Shown in pieces: positions 56,301-63,709 of a DNA stretch of 64,000 bases (position 1 is the first letter of the stretch; each line of letters starts with the position of its first letter). The notes under the pieces were generated by a model. That model did not search any database, was not told the origin of the DNA, and was given only the letters and a program-made list of their open reading frames with translations. The translations under genes were made by a program, and so were the position numbers. Source of the stretch: UBA7328 sp965247965. Lineage in GTDB: Bacteria > Bacteroidota > Bacteroidia > Chitinophagales > Saprospiraceae. The stretch is taken from the NCBI GenBank assembly GCA_965247965.1, contig OZ252053.1, forward strand, positions 6,983,084 to 7,047,083, given 5' to 3'.

Positions 56301-57880
56301 GCGTCGTTGATTTGGTCAACAGGAAGTTTAACAAAGCCATCTCCAGAAAGGAATATCGTGTCGTTTGATATCGATATGGCTTGTATTTCATTAGTAACTG
56401 ATCCGTCTCCCTCTCCTGGCAGCTTTACGAACCCGCCATTGGCCAAGAAGACTGTATCATTACTTATAGATAAGGCCTGGATTTCATTAGTAATAGAGCC
56501 ATCCACTTCTACGGTAAGATATCCATTATTAGCCACCATTGCGTCTATCCACGCCTCAGATATAGTGCTATCCATATCAGTGACGTCTATGTAGAATGTA
56601 TCTTGTTGTGGCTGTATAATGAGCCTAAACCTTTGACTATCTACTTCTAACATGGCATCAATCGTAATACCGGCAAGAGTTTGAGCAATGATACTATCTA
56701 TGACCACATCCATTGCCAGCAACTGTTCATAGACGTCATCAGCAACATAGCCTGGAATTGGCGGTGAAATGCTCACATTTGGCGACGGATGGATGCTGTC
56801 TGGCAGTGTAATGCTCGTATCACCTGATATGCCTACCTGATAGCCATCAATTGACAGGGACTGAATTTCATTTGTTGAGTCGCGATCTAGGTCTAAGTCA
56901 AAAATAGAATCAACTTGAGTGGTATCGTAGTAACCTGGTTTTTGTGAGATCCACACAGGATCAATCTCGACGGTCAGATCATTGGTGGTATCGCGATCCA
57001 TTGCCGGAATTAAGACGCTGATAATAGAGTCTAATTGGCTTGCTGACCACTTTGTATCATTAGTATAAAAGCCATTAGCCGTCAGAATACTATCTATTTG
57101 AGGTGGTGTCCATTTTGTATCAACTGGATAGTATCCATTGGCGGCCAGGATGCTGTCTATTTGACCTGGCGACCATTTGGTGTCGATCGGGAAGTCGTTT
57201 CTTATGGCTTGGGCGGTGTCGGCTAAAAGTGAAGGTTGTACTGATGTAGTGGCGAGGTCTCCTTCTGATCCTGTGGCGTAGTCATCTTCGCTGAAGTCTG
57301 TGATGTGTATTTTCAGGTGGGTGTGGGATGTGTCTGATTTGGAATCAATGAGATTTCTTAGAACAATGAGACTGTCGTTAATGATTGAATCTATGGCATA
57401 GCCTTTTGTATTGAGTAGGCTGTCGACTTCTGACAGGCTCGTGGATTGATTGATAAGTGACTTGAGATTTTGCACTGAATCTACGAGAGCTGATTGTGTT
57501 GCCAGGCTATCAATGATAGCTTCATAGTCAACACATTCTGTTATTTTTTCTGCTATTTCCTGGCCTGTTCTGAATAGGGTGTTTCGAGCATCTATTTGAG
57601 TAACTTGATCGTTTTCGTAGGTTTCGAAGTATGCGTATCGACGGTCGTAGTATATGCGCTTGATGGGGGCGCGTATTTCTGTGATTTGTCGTCCTATCTT
57701 AAGATGGAATCCTTTTATTATTTCTGTTTTCCCATCAGGTATATCACATGTTTTGCAGTCTTGTTTTGTGACTTTTTCGAAGTGGTGGCATTTTATGGAG
57801 GTGAATTGGGCATTTAGAGTGAGGCGGGATGCCATCACTAACATTAGTGTCAGCAGAAGCATGTGAAGGGTTGTCCGCAT
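53315..57880 (-). CDS. Giant exported repeat protein, tail-fibre-like (1521 aa)
   Basis: Signal peptide MRTTLHMLLLTLMLVMASRLTLNA before Gln. A Cys-containing N-terminal domain (IKCHHFEKVTKQDCKTCDIP) is followed by short repeats (WSPGQIDSILAANGY, WTPPQIDSILTANGF), a second repeat (ISNDTIFLSGDGFVKLP), and 96-aa units (DDQKIDTFLISGDTLFASLE, QEQVEDFAGAMVTGNTETL) repeated tandemly at about 820-1110, with a variant on each side. The C-terminal part is strand-rich. This is the layout of phage fibres or large surface adhesins. An export signal on a fibre is unusual. The start at 57880 is preferred over 57889. Confidence 0.75.
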   Translation of the reverse strand: MRTTLHMLLLTLMLVMASRLTLNAQFTSIKCHHFEKVTKQDCKTCDIPDGKTEIIKGFHLKIGRQITEIRAPIKRIYYDRRYAYFETYENDQVTQIDARNTLFRTGQEIAEKITECVDYEAIIDSLATQSALVDSVQNLKSLINQSTSLSEVDSLLNTKGYAIDSIINDSLIVLRNLIDSKSDTSHTHLKIHITDFSEDDYATGSEGDLATTSVQPSLLADTAQAIRNDFPIDTKWSPGQIDSILAANGYYPVDTKWTPPQIDSILTANGFYTNDTKWSASQLDSIISVLIPAMDRDTTNDLTVEIDPVWISQKPGYYDTTQVDSIFDLDLDRDSTNEIQSLSIDGYQVGISGDTSITLPDSIHPSPNVSISPPIPGYVADDVYEQLLAMDVVIDSIIAQTLAGITIDAMLEVDSQRFRLIIQPQQDTFYIDVTDMDSTISEAWIDAMVANNGYLTVEVDGSITNEIQALSISNDTVFLANGGFVKLPGEGDGSVTNEIQAISISNDTIFLSGDGFVKLPVDQINDADSDSNNELQNLTNDGKVSNVQSIGISNGTGISFSVADADSLTTNEIQALSISNDTIFLVNGGFAKLPPDDSGTDDQKIDTFLISGDTLFASLETDGESGKFVLLAPYLDNTDTQLSQEQVEDFAGALVANATGTHTGIAVTYQDGTGDMDLIIDHDAATNFLAGEHILHSGVTITAGDALSGGGDISATRTLDLDPSEMGAQAPDLADILPYEDVTDAGIHSMTLTQLQTTIDTDTQLSQEQVEDFAGAMVTGNTETLITVTYQDGDGTTDFAVDANLSNYTNDAGFLTSETDDQKIDTFLISGDTLFASLEADGEPGKFVLLAPYLDNTDTQLTQEQVEDFAGAMVTGNTETLITVTYQDGDGTTDFAVEPNLSNYTNDSGFLTSETDDQKIDTFLISGDTLFASLETDGEPGKFVLLAPYLDNTDTQLTQEQVEDFAGAMVTGNTETLITVTYQDGDGTTDFAVDANLSNYTNDAGFLTSETDDQKIDTFLISGDTLFASLEADGESGKFVLLAPYLDNTDTQLTREQVEDFAGAMVTGNTETLITVTYQDGDGTTDFAVDANLSNYTNDAGFLTSETDDQKIDTFSISGDTLFASLETDGEPAKFVLLSSYLDNTDTQLTREQVEDFAGALVANGTGTHTGIAVTYQDATGHMDLIIDHDAATNFVAGEHILHSGVTITAGDALSGGGDISATRTIDLDPSEMPGQAPDLADILPYEDVTDAGIHSMTLTQLQTAIDTDTDTQRGVTDQANGLDITLNGNNIEITHDPSESAGQAPDLADIIIIEDVTDGGIHSATLTQLQTAIDTDVNTLGPDGDKGDITVGGTGTTLTIDADAVTYDKIQNVVADQRLLGNIAGAGGIVAELTPEQVRVMLGLDEKDVSIQAWGDKTVVTIDSSLVVWKVGPEHDNVTIRELSWFSNSFGTSVDIQLVKNGTAVTLDGDNTYQISTADSTFNMTNLALTDGDRLQFKCTAVVGATTGLTFTLEGDYDAP
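54553..55704. repeat. 288-bp tandem coding repeats in the giant gene
   Basis: The sequence GGTCGTCTGTTTCTGATG recurs at 54553, 54841, 55129 and 55417, exactly 288 bp apart (96 codons). Adjacent units differ by only a few bases, suggesting recent duplication or gene conversion. Related but longer units lie on both sides, with another core near 56074. Confidence 0.85.
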
Positions 57881-57961
57881 TTTACACAAAAATTAAAAAG
57901 ACCAAACCCTGGTCTGGTTATGACAATAAAAAACAGGGAATGGCCGCATCATGAAAAAGGT

Positions 57962-58717
57962 TTAGATTTTAGGGTATAGATAACTATTTGCCGTGCCGCT
58001 TGCCCAGTTGACGTCTTCATCTCCCTCCCATACAAATGGGTTGTCATTTATCAGCACATCCGCTGAGTTATCAATCGCCAAGGTGATATCAAAAGCAGAA
58101 TCTACCTGGTTATTTACAACTTTGACATCAAATACCTCGATACTTTCTCCTGAGAACCAAGTACCTATATCGGTTTGCAATTGTGTAGCGGTAGCATCAT
58201 CGGTTGCAGGTGTCCCAACATGGTTGTACGGAGAGTTTGCTAAAGCACTAGCTGCCGCACCACCGTTTGCCATTGTGACCGCTCCTACTACCTGCTTTGA
58301 CCATGTCGTTGTGTAGATCGCCTTTTCTTTTCTGGTTGTACTCAGTTCGGTATCATCAGAAAGAATCAGCTTAGTAATGATGGCCTGTCCAACGTGCGCG
58401 AATGTGAGTGTGCCTCCTGAGTAGGTGACGTCGATCCGAAAGTCATAGGCGTACTTGTCTACGATAGCGAACATGACTTTTTCGAGGTCTGTTGCAACAT
58501 CTGCAAGCGCTACATTCGATGTGAACGTAAATGTCTGTTCTGTGTCGTCGGGATGTGCTTTGTACTTAAAGCCCTTCAAGGCTAGTGTCTGCGCACCGGA
58601 ATAGGAGTCTTCTTCAAATGGGTGGTCTTCGGCGTCTCGGTGGTGTACTTTTCCGTAATTATCTGAGCTTACCGCATCGAGGTTAGCTCGTCTTTTTCCA
58701 AAATGTCGTGTACTCAT
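57962..58717 (-). CDS. Phage structural protein candidate (251 aa)
   Basis: Starts at 58717 (MSTRHFGKRRANLDAVSSDN), where the ATG overlaps the upstream stop as ATGA. Strand-rich, with FKYKAHPDDTEQTFTFTSNV and TYSGGTLTFAHVGQAI, and a low-charge C-terminus. It lacks a signal peptide, unlike the giant protein gene 81 bp downstream. The position between connector and fibre genes suggests a tail or neck protein. No family recognised. Confidence 0.55.
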   Translation of the reverse strand: MSTRHFGKRRANLDAVSSDNYGKVHHRDAEDHPFEEDSYSGAQTLALKGFKYKAHPDDTEQTFTFTSNVALADVATDLEKVMFAIVDKYAYDFRIDVTYSGGTLTFAHVGQAIITKLILSDDTELSTTRKEKAIYTTTWSKQVVGAVTMANGGAAASALANSPYNHVGTPATDDATATQLQTDIGTWFSGESIEVFDVKVVNNQVDSAFDITLAIDNSADVLINDNPFVWEGDEDVNWASGTANSYLYPKI

Positions 58718-59088
58718 TTTAAATGGTTTGAGTCTGTTTCTGTCCACTTATTGCCGTCTGGATGTGGGCAGGTTATTGTAATTAATTTAGTCCGGTCAGT
58801 ACCTTTGTACAACAGGATTTCGGCAATTTCTTTTTTTGTCAGTGGTCGGTTTTCTTCTCCTTTAATTCGGTAGTATTTCAATTGTCGCCTTTTCAGAGCA
58901 AAGGGGCATTGGCAGACCTCGCAACCTTCAACTTTCGGAAGGTAATTTGCTGGTATTACTTTGCCATTGTATTCGCAGGTGTCGCATATTTTTTTTCTTG
59001 CTTCTTCGTGTTCTGGGCTTACCTGGATACCTCCACAGTCAAAGTATTTTGTCATTTGATCAAACAGATACTTACCTATGCCACCCAT
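58714..59088 (-). CDS. Cys-rich, probably zinc-binding phage protein (124 aa)
   Basis: Two close Cys pairs, KICDTCEYNG and EGCEVCQCPFALKRR, plus a late TCPHPDGNKW suggest a zinc ribbon or rubredoxin-like knuckle. The rest is charged and helical. The ATG at 59088 lies inside the end of the connector-like gene; an in-frame ATG at 59055 (MTKYFDCGG) would remove that overlap. Function unknown. Confidence 0.6.
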   Translation of the reverse strand: MGGIGKYLFDQMTKYFDCGGIQVSPEHEEARKKICDTCEYNGKVIPANYLPKVEGCEVCQCPFALKRRQLKYYRIKGEENRPLTKKEIAEILLYKGTDRTKLITITCPHPDGNKWTETDSNHLK

Positions 59089-59744
59089 ACGTCTTCTATG
59101 TCTTTACAGTCTTCATCTTCGCTGCAATCAGATGTTATTTTTTCTTTTATGGGCTTATATTTATCAAATGTGTTGTCGTCGTTATTCGCTTTTATCCAGG
59201 TGTCTACTACGCTCCTTAGGCTTTCTATCCTGGATTTGAAGTGATCGAGTACGCTTTGTATTTCACGTGATGATGCGTGCTCAAAATCTCCACCTGTCGC
59301 TTTTACTACTCCGTTCTCTCTCATTTCCATCGAGAGTATCGGGATTGTATTATGCATTACTTTTAATGCCAATATTTTGGAAAGGCCGTTGCACCACAGG
59401 TCGTTGAATTTTGAAGTTGTAAACTTTGGTGCTACCTCCCAATCTGTCGAGTAGGTCGGTTCATTGGTCGTTGTCGCTTTTGCTTTGTAAATTATTCCTT
59501 TGAAAATGACCTTATCTCCTGCATTGTAGGACTGATTTTGCACGTGTTCATCAACTGCGCTATAATCAGCTAAGTGGTCTTTGTCTTTCAGCTCCTTATA
59601 AAAATCTATTCCAAAGCAATTTGTAAACAAATCATTTTCTGCTTCTATTATATCGACATCGTGGATTTTACAGGTCGAAAGATTCCCTACAATACCGCTA
59701 TTCGATAATACTTCCGATCTCGTCTGTAAGGTTTTTACTGCCAC
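59076..59744 (-). CDS. Head-tail connector-like phage protein (222 aa)
   Basis: Soluble protein with a helical N-terminal half (VDIIEAENDLFTNCFGIDFY), a short strand-rich insert (YNAGDKVIFKGIIYKAKATT) like a carbohydrate-binding or chitin-binding-type turn, and a helical end ending in acidic SDCSEDEDCKDIED. It follows the portal gene, with which it overlaps by 47 bp, the usual place for an adaptor/connector. Assignment is by position. Confidence 0.5.
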   Translation of the reverse strand: MAVKTLQTRSEVLSNSGIVGNLSTCKIHDVDIIEAENDLFTNCFGIDFYKELKDKDHLADYSAVDEHVQNQSYNAGDKVIFKGIIYKAKATTTNEPTYSTDWEVAPKFTTSKFNDLWCNGLSKILALKVMHNTIPILSMEMRENGVVKATGGDFEHASSREIQSVLDHFKSRIESLRSVVDTWIKANNDDNTFDKYKPIKEKITSDCSEDEDCKDIEDVWVA

Positions 59745-60996
59745 TTAGATTTGTTTTGATCTCATCGATTGTTCTTGGGAATACAATTTTTACGTTTTTC
59801 ATATCTTCTTCACCTGAAAATTCTGCTATTGTGTTGCTGATATTCATGAAGAAATTTGCCATGTCTCTCTGATGTGTTGCTATAACTTTGTAGTCGTATA
59901 CGGTCATCAGGTCTCCTATTATATTTCCTCCTATATTTGCCTTTGCCTGTTCTGCTCCCGTAAGTTGTTTGTAGACGCCATGTGCCGCATAAATATTATT
60001 GCAGGCTTTGTCGAGGTTTGTTTTGTACCACTCGCTATCTCTACTGAATTGCAGGTCTTCTATATCGAGTTCGACGTTATTCGGTACTTTGGTAAAGACC
60101 ATTGACTTGGCTTTGTCGCCTGAGTTAGTCATTACTTTTTCGAGCTGACCTGCCAGTTTCATGAACTTTGCTCGATTTTTCGCGGTGTCCGAAGACGGTT
60201 TCAAATCTTTGTATATCCACAGTTTCATGGCCGTATACTCTGTTCCCGATATTTTGCAACTTAACTCGGTAAGGGCGTATTCAATCCATTGATCGCGGAT
60301 GGTTTCTATTGAGTCTGGTAGCCCATATACCATGTTTCCTTTTTTGAACATAAACATGGTTTCGCGACTGTTCTTTCTTTTTTTGAAGAAAGGATACATG
60401 GGTATGATCTCGAACCTTTTGTCTTCTATGTGGGAGAAGAACATGTACTGATCGCTGTAATGGGTGATCATGCGCGGCATAACGAATACCTGGAATGGAT
60501 CACTTTTTCGCTTCCTGTATTTTCGCATACAATTGCGGGAATCCATCGCTTTCAGTGTTATTTTCTTAGCTCCGGCGAGGGTTTCCTCCTTATACCTGAC
60601 AAAACAAAAACCTGATTTTTTGTACTGCTTAAAGGCTTCCTGAAGGGTTTTATTGACCTGGATGAGGTCTAGTCCAACACTTTCAATCATGTCTACATAC
60701 CGATCTTTATCGGTGGCCAGCATTGCGGGTTTTGCCGGGTCTGACATGAGTCCTTTTCGCCCGCCTTTGATGAGATCGACGTCTCCTGCAAAGGCGGTAC
60801 GGGTGAGCTCGTTAATGCAAAGACCTTGCGAAGGAGAAAGCTCTGCAAGGTCGTATTGTAAATTCAAGGTGGCGTGCGAGGAATACCTATTTGATCCTCT
60901 GTATGGGATCAGCCCTAAGTCGTCATAGACAAACTTTTTGTCCAGTTCGTTTTGAAAAAGTTCCGGTAGAACATTTCTTAGTGTTAATACTGCCAT
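59698..60996 (-). CDS. Phage portal protein
   Basis: 432 aa with portal-like order: an N-terminal alpha/beta domain (SSHATLNLQYDLAELSPSQG), a long stem region (YVDMIESVGLDLIQVNKTLQ, FKQYKKSGFCFVRY), a crown-like helical part (KAKSMVFTKVPNNVELDIED) and a C-terminal stretch with YAAHGVYKQLTGAEQAKANIGG, which resembles the portal motif IAxxFGVPPxLLG. Twelve copies would form the DNA-passage ring. The assignment rests on motif order and position after the capsid genes. Confidence 0.65.
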   Translation of the reverse strand: MAVLTLRNVLPELFQNELDKKFVYDDLGLIPYRGSNRYSSHATLNLQYDLAELSPSQGLCINELTRTAFAGDVDLIKGGRKGLMSDPAKPAMLATDKDRYVDMIESVGLDLIQVNKTLQEAFKQYKKSGFCFVRYKEETLAGAKKITLKAMDSRNCMRKYRKRKSDPFQVFVMPRMITHYSDQYMFFSHIEDKRFEIIPMYPFFKKRKNSRETMFMFKKGNMVYGLPDSIETIRDQWIEYALTELSCKISGTEYTAMKLWIYKDLKPSSDTAKNRAKFMKLAGQLEKVMTNSGDKAKSMVFTKVPNNVELDIEDLQFSRDSEWYKTNLDKACNNIYAAHGVYKQLTGAEQAKANIGGNIIGDLMTVYDYKVIATHQRDMANFFMNISNTIAEFSGEEDMKNVKIVFPRTIDEIKTNLSGSKNLTDEIGSIIE

Positions 60997-60997
60997 C

Positions 60998-61027
60998 CGT
61001 TCGACTCACTTGGTTCGCTCAGGATGA
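60998..61027. repeat. REP-like repeat inside the phage late operon
   Basis: Reads TTCGACTCACTTGG and then TTCGCTCAGGATGACAA. It supplies the last codons and the stop of the 97-aa gene (LSS, TGA) and the intergenic gap to the portal gene. The same repeat class lies in chromosomal gaps of this window. Confidence 0.6.
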
Positions 61028-61312
61028 CAAATTATTTTCAGTAGGTTCTTTTTCTACCGGTGTTTCGCCGCTCCCTTGCGGTTGTTCGCTCATTTGAGGA
61101 TCAGGTACATCCTGTCCTGATTTCTTTTTCCCTCTATGTTCGATGAGGTGTCCGTGACCTCCTCTTTCGAATATTTGCTTGTACTGCGCTGGGGTCGCTT
61201 CCGGTATCTTTGCACCATTGTCCAGTTCTAGCGCGCCGCCTATACCTACGTGCTCGCCATCTACTATCGTGTTTCTATGCAGGATTTTAGCTTCTTTCGT
61301 TGGGCTGTACAT
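61019..61312 (-). CDS. Small phage protein of unknown function (97 aa)
   Basis: Starts MYSPTKEAKILHRNTIVDGE, has a compact middle (VGIGGALELDNGAKIPEATP) and a helical GGHGHLIEHRGKKKSGQD, then an acidic low-complexity end (SEQPQGSGETPVEKEPTENN). The end and stop overlap a REP-like repeat. Located between the 183-aa gene and the portal. No family recognised. Confidence 0.5.
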   Translation of the reverse strand: MYSPTKEAKILHRNTIVDGEHVGIGGALELDNGAKIPEATPAQYKQIFERGGHGHLIEHRGKKKSGQDVPDPQMSEQPQGSGETPVEKEPTENNLSS

Positions 61313-61338
61313 GACGTTGTCTTATTATTTAATCTTTA

Positions 61339-61890
61339 TTAGGATTTTGATAAACTTGCCCAATCGACGGTTGTGTGCACAGGTGGCGAAAGCGTGCTGA
61401 ACTTATATTTGACAATGTTTGTGCTTTCTTCGCCGCCGCCTATGCTTCCGTCGTGTCCTGAAATTTTATTTCTGTCAAACACCTCCCATTCACCTTCTAT
61501 TTTATCCAAGCCGATAACATACCTCTTACAGTCGGTAGATGCGAGATATGCTACGGCATCACTGATACATTGTCCGTGCAGGATAGCTTCGCGGCTTGCG
61601 TTGTCAAATCCGCCAAGATCAATTTCAATGAGTGTTTCGTATTGGCCGTTGTCTTCGCTATACGAAAAGGTCATTTTTGCCTTCTTCTTCGGTATTGAGG
61701 CAATTTTAAATGTCTTATCTGTGTTCATGGTAATTGCCGTAATCTCGCCAGTTGCATCAGTCAATGATGCAAGGTCAATATCTGCACCCGATACGAAGGC
61801 CAGCTTGCCTATGTAAATGGCACCACAGGTGTTTGCGGGTTCGTTAAGATTTTTTACCTCCTTCGTTACACTACAATCTACTATTGGCAT
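61339..61890 (-). CDS. Phage structural protein candidate (183 aa)
   Basis: Soluble, strand-rich: LAFVSGADIDLASLTDATGE, ITAITMNTDKTFKIASIPKK and KAKMTFSYSEDNGQYETLIE. Then LHGQCISDAVAYLASTDCKRYVIG and a Gly-rich loop. It lies next to the capsid gene, so a decoration, head-closure or tail-tube-like role is possible. No specific family evidence. Confidence 0.5.
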   Translation of the reverse strand: MPIVDCSVTKEVKNLNEPANTCGAIYIGKLAFVSGADIDLASLTDATGEITAITMNTDKTFKIASIPKKKAKMTFSYSEDNGQYETLIEIDLGGFDNASREAILHGQCISDAVAYLASTDCKRYVIGLDKIEGEWEVFDRNKISGHDGSIGGGEESTNIVKYKFSTLSPPVHTTVDWASLSKS

Positions 61891-61896
61891 AATGGG

Positions 61897-63120
61897 TTAT
61901 TTTGATACGTAAGTGACTAGTCCTGTAAATAAGTCGGGATCTACAATTATTCCAGCCTGTAACTGCAGGCTTAGCACTGTCCACTTGAGGAAGTTCTCTA
62001 AACCTGGATCGGTTCCCCTGGATATGATTATACCTGGTCGGAATCCGTATACTTCACCTCCTTGTACTTCCGCCCAATTACCGCCAAACTGGATATTACC
62101 TGACACGCTGATCGTAATGGAATGTGTGTCTCCCTTTAGGTACTCGTCAAATCCATTGACATATTCGCATGGGATTACTGGTAGCCTTTGGTCGTAGGTG
62201 ATTACTTTTGCGCCGTTGATGGTCTCCCATTTCCATGTGCGTTGGTTTTGGAGTGCATTAGTATTTTCGGCTTCGAGTTCTTTCAGGACTTTATTGTAGA
62301 AGGCGTTGGATAGTTTGATATATGTCCAGACTTGCTTGCCCCTTACGGTTTGCACTACTCCGTTTGCTAGTTTTTGCAGTTTTTTGACTTTGCCGTCGCG
62401 TAGGAGCGCGCTTATGATGTCTTTTATAGATCCGTTATAAAGTGAACCGTCTTCACTGAACAGGGTTTCGTCGATCAGGTCTGTTCTGTTCATCCATTTA
62501 GCTCCTTTGTCGTTGGCGTATTCTACTTGTAGTCGATGGAAGCCTTTGGTTTCGGATGTGGTTTTGTCCCAGATGACTCGCTGTTCGGCTGTGATTTTGT
62601 CGCGAAGGGCTGTGGTTTTGTCGTGATAGTTGCCGACTACGTTCATGCGGTTAAGGGCATATGTGTAGTCTTCGAGCAAGTTCTCTATGAAAAGATTTTC
62701 ACGAGCTTTGCCTATGGCGTCGTATTCTATACCTCCGTCCGTTTTGTATTTTATTATGCCTTCCCAGTGGGAATTAAAGTCTTCATCTATACATCTACTG
62801 GCTTTGATGTAAGACTTGGATGGGCGGATGTTGTCGGTGGTTGTAGTCATTAAGGCGCCGTCCTGGAACGCGCAGTTGGTGAATTTTTGCACGGCTACAT
62901 CTGACCGGTCTATTCTTTCGATTCGGTATTCTAGATGTTTGTCCAGTTGCATCCACCGATACATACCGAATGCCCTTTGGTATGCCCCTAACGTATCCAT
63001 GTACTCGGAGCGTACCATTTGGTTGACTTTGTCTTCGGGATAGATTATTCTATCGGATGATCCGCCGGGGCCGGCTGGGATCAGTAAAGGGTTTATTTTT
63101 AATTTTACTTCGCTACTCAT
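61897..63120 (-). CDS. Probable major capsid protein (407 aa)
   Basis: It sits directly after the protease and scaffold-like genes, where a major capsid gene is expected, and has the right length. Features: SSDRIIYPEDKVNQMVRSEY, a long helix-like segment (VQKFTNCAFQDGALMTTTTD), mixed alpha/beta stretches (KQVWTYIKLSNAFYNKVLKE, THSITISVSGNIQFGGNWAE) and a hydrophobic end. No recognised HK97 signature was identified by eye. The call is mostly positional. Confidence 0.55.
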   Translation of the reverse strand: MSSEVKLKINPLLIPAGPGGSSDRIIYPEDKVNQMVRSEYMDTLGAYQRAFGMYRWMQLDKHLEYRIERIDRSDVAVQKFTNCAFQDGALMTTTTDNIRPSKSYIKASRCIDEDFNSHWEGIIKYKTDGGIEYDAIGKARENLFIENLLEDYTYALNRMNVVGNYHDKTTALRDKITAEQRVIWDKTTSETKGFHRLQVEYANDKGAKWMNRTDLIDETLFSEDGSLYNGSIKDIISALLRDGKVKKLQKLANGVVQTVRGKQVWTYIKLSNAFYNKVLKELEAENTNALQNQRTWKWETINGAKVITYDQRLPVIPCEYVNGFDEYLKGDTHSITISVSGNIQFGGNWAEVQGGEVYGFRPGIIISRGTDPGLENFLKWTVLSLQLQAGIIVDPDLFTGLVTYVSK

Positions 63121-63133
63121 TTGATTTGGGATT

Positions 63134-63168
63134 ACTTCGACCAGCTTTGCTTGCTCAGGATGACAAGT
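63134..63168. repeat. REP-like repeat between capsid and scaffold genes
   Basis: Reads ACTTCGACCAGCTTTGC then TTGCTCAGGATGACAAG, matching the copy at 60998. The whole gap 63121-63212 is intergenic. Confidence 0.6.
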
Positions 63169-63212
63169 CGATGTGTTATTTAATAAGAGTTAGTTGATTA
63201 AGGTTTATGTTT

Positions 63213-63701
63213 TTAATAGACTGTTTCTTGTTCCGATCTAAGTTCTTTTTTGGCACCTTCGAGCGTGCCTGCTGTTTCTTGTGACGGCGCTTTTGGCGCT
63301 TGATCTCCTGCATCGAGTTCTTTGAGATCCAATACCGCTTTTGCGGTTTCTTCGAGTTTCTCCTTGAGTACGGTTTCGTTGTATGCGCTTTCAGTAATCA
63401 TTCCTTCGACGTCTTTTTTTGAGAGTTTCGTTTCAATAGCCTCTGTATTTTTGTCAACTGCCGTTACCACGTTATTTACCTTTTCTTCGAGACCGATAAT
63501 ATCCGTAGATTCAGAGAGGGTTTGGGTTATTTGTTCGTTGAGGTAGTTTTTGACTTCGTCCGAAAGCTCGACTGCATCTGGATTATGTTCATATTGCTCC
63601 ATTGCGTCTACGACTTCTGATTCAGATGCTTCCGTATCTATCTTCATTCCCAATTTTTCTGAGAGAAAGTTTTTGAGAGACTTTAGGCTTGTGTTTTTCA
63701 T
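63213..63701 (-). CDS. Scaffold-like coiled-coil phage protein (162 aa)
   Basis: Very acidic and helical: MKNTSLKSLKNFLSEKLGMK, DEVKNYLNEQITQTLSESTD, NVVTAVDKNTEAIETKLSKK and LKEKLEETAKAVLDLKELDA, ending in low complexity. It lies between the S49-like protease and the capsid gene, which is the canonical position of a scaffold that is digested during head maturation. The call rests on position and composition. Confidence 0.65.
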   Translation of the reverse strand: MKNTSLKSLKNFLSEKLGMKIDTEASESEVVDAMEQYEHNPDAVELSDEVKNYLNEQITQTLSESTDIIGLEEKVNNVVTAVDKNTEAIETKLSKKDVEGMITESAYNETVLKEKLEETAKAVLDLKELDAGDQAPKAPSQETAGTLEGAKKELRSEQETVY

Positions 63702-63709
63702 ATTAATGA

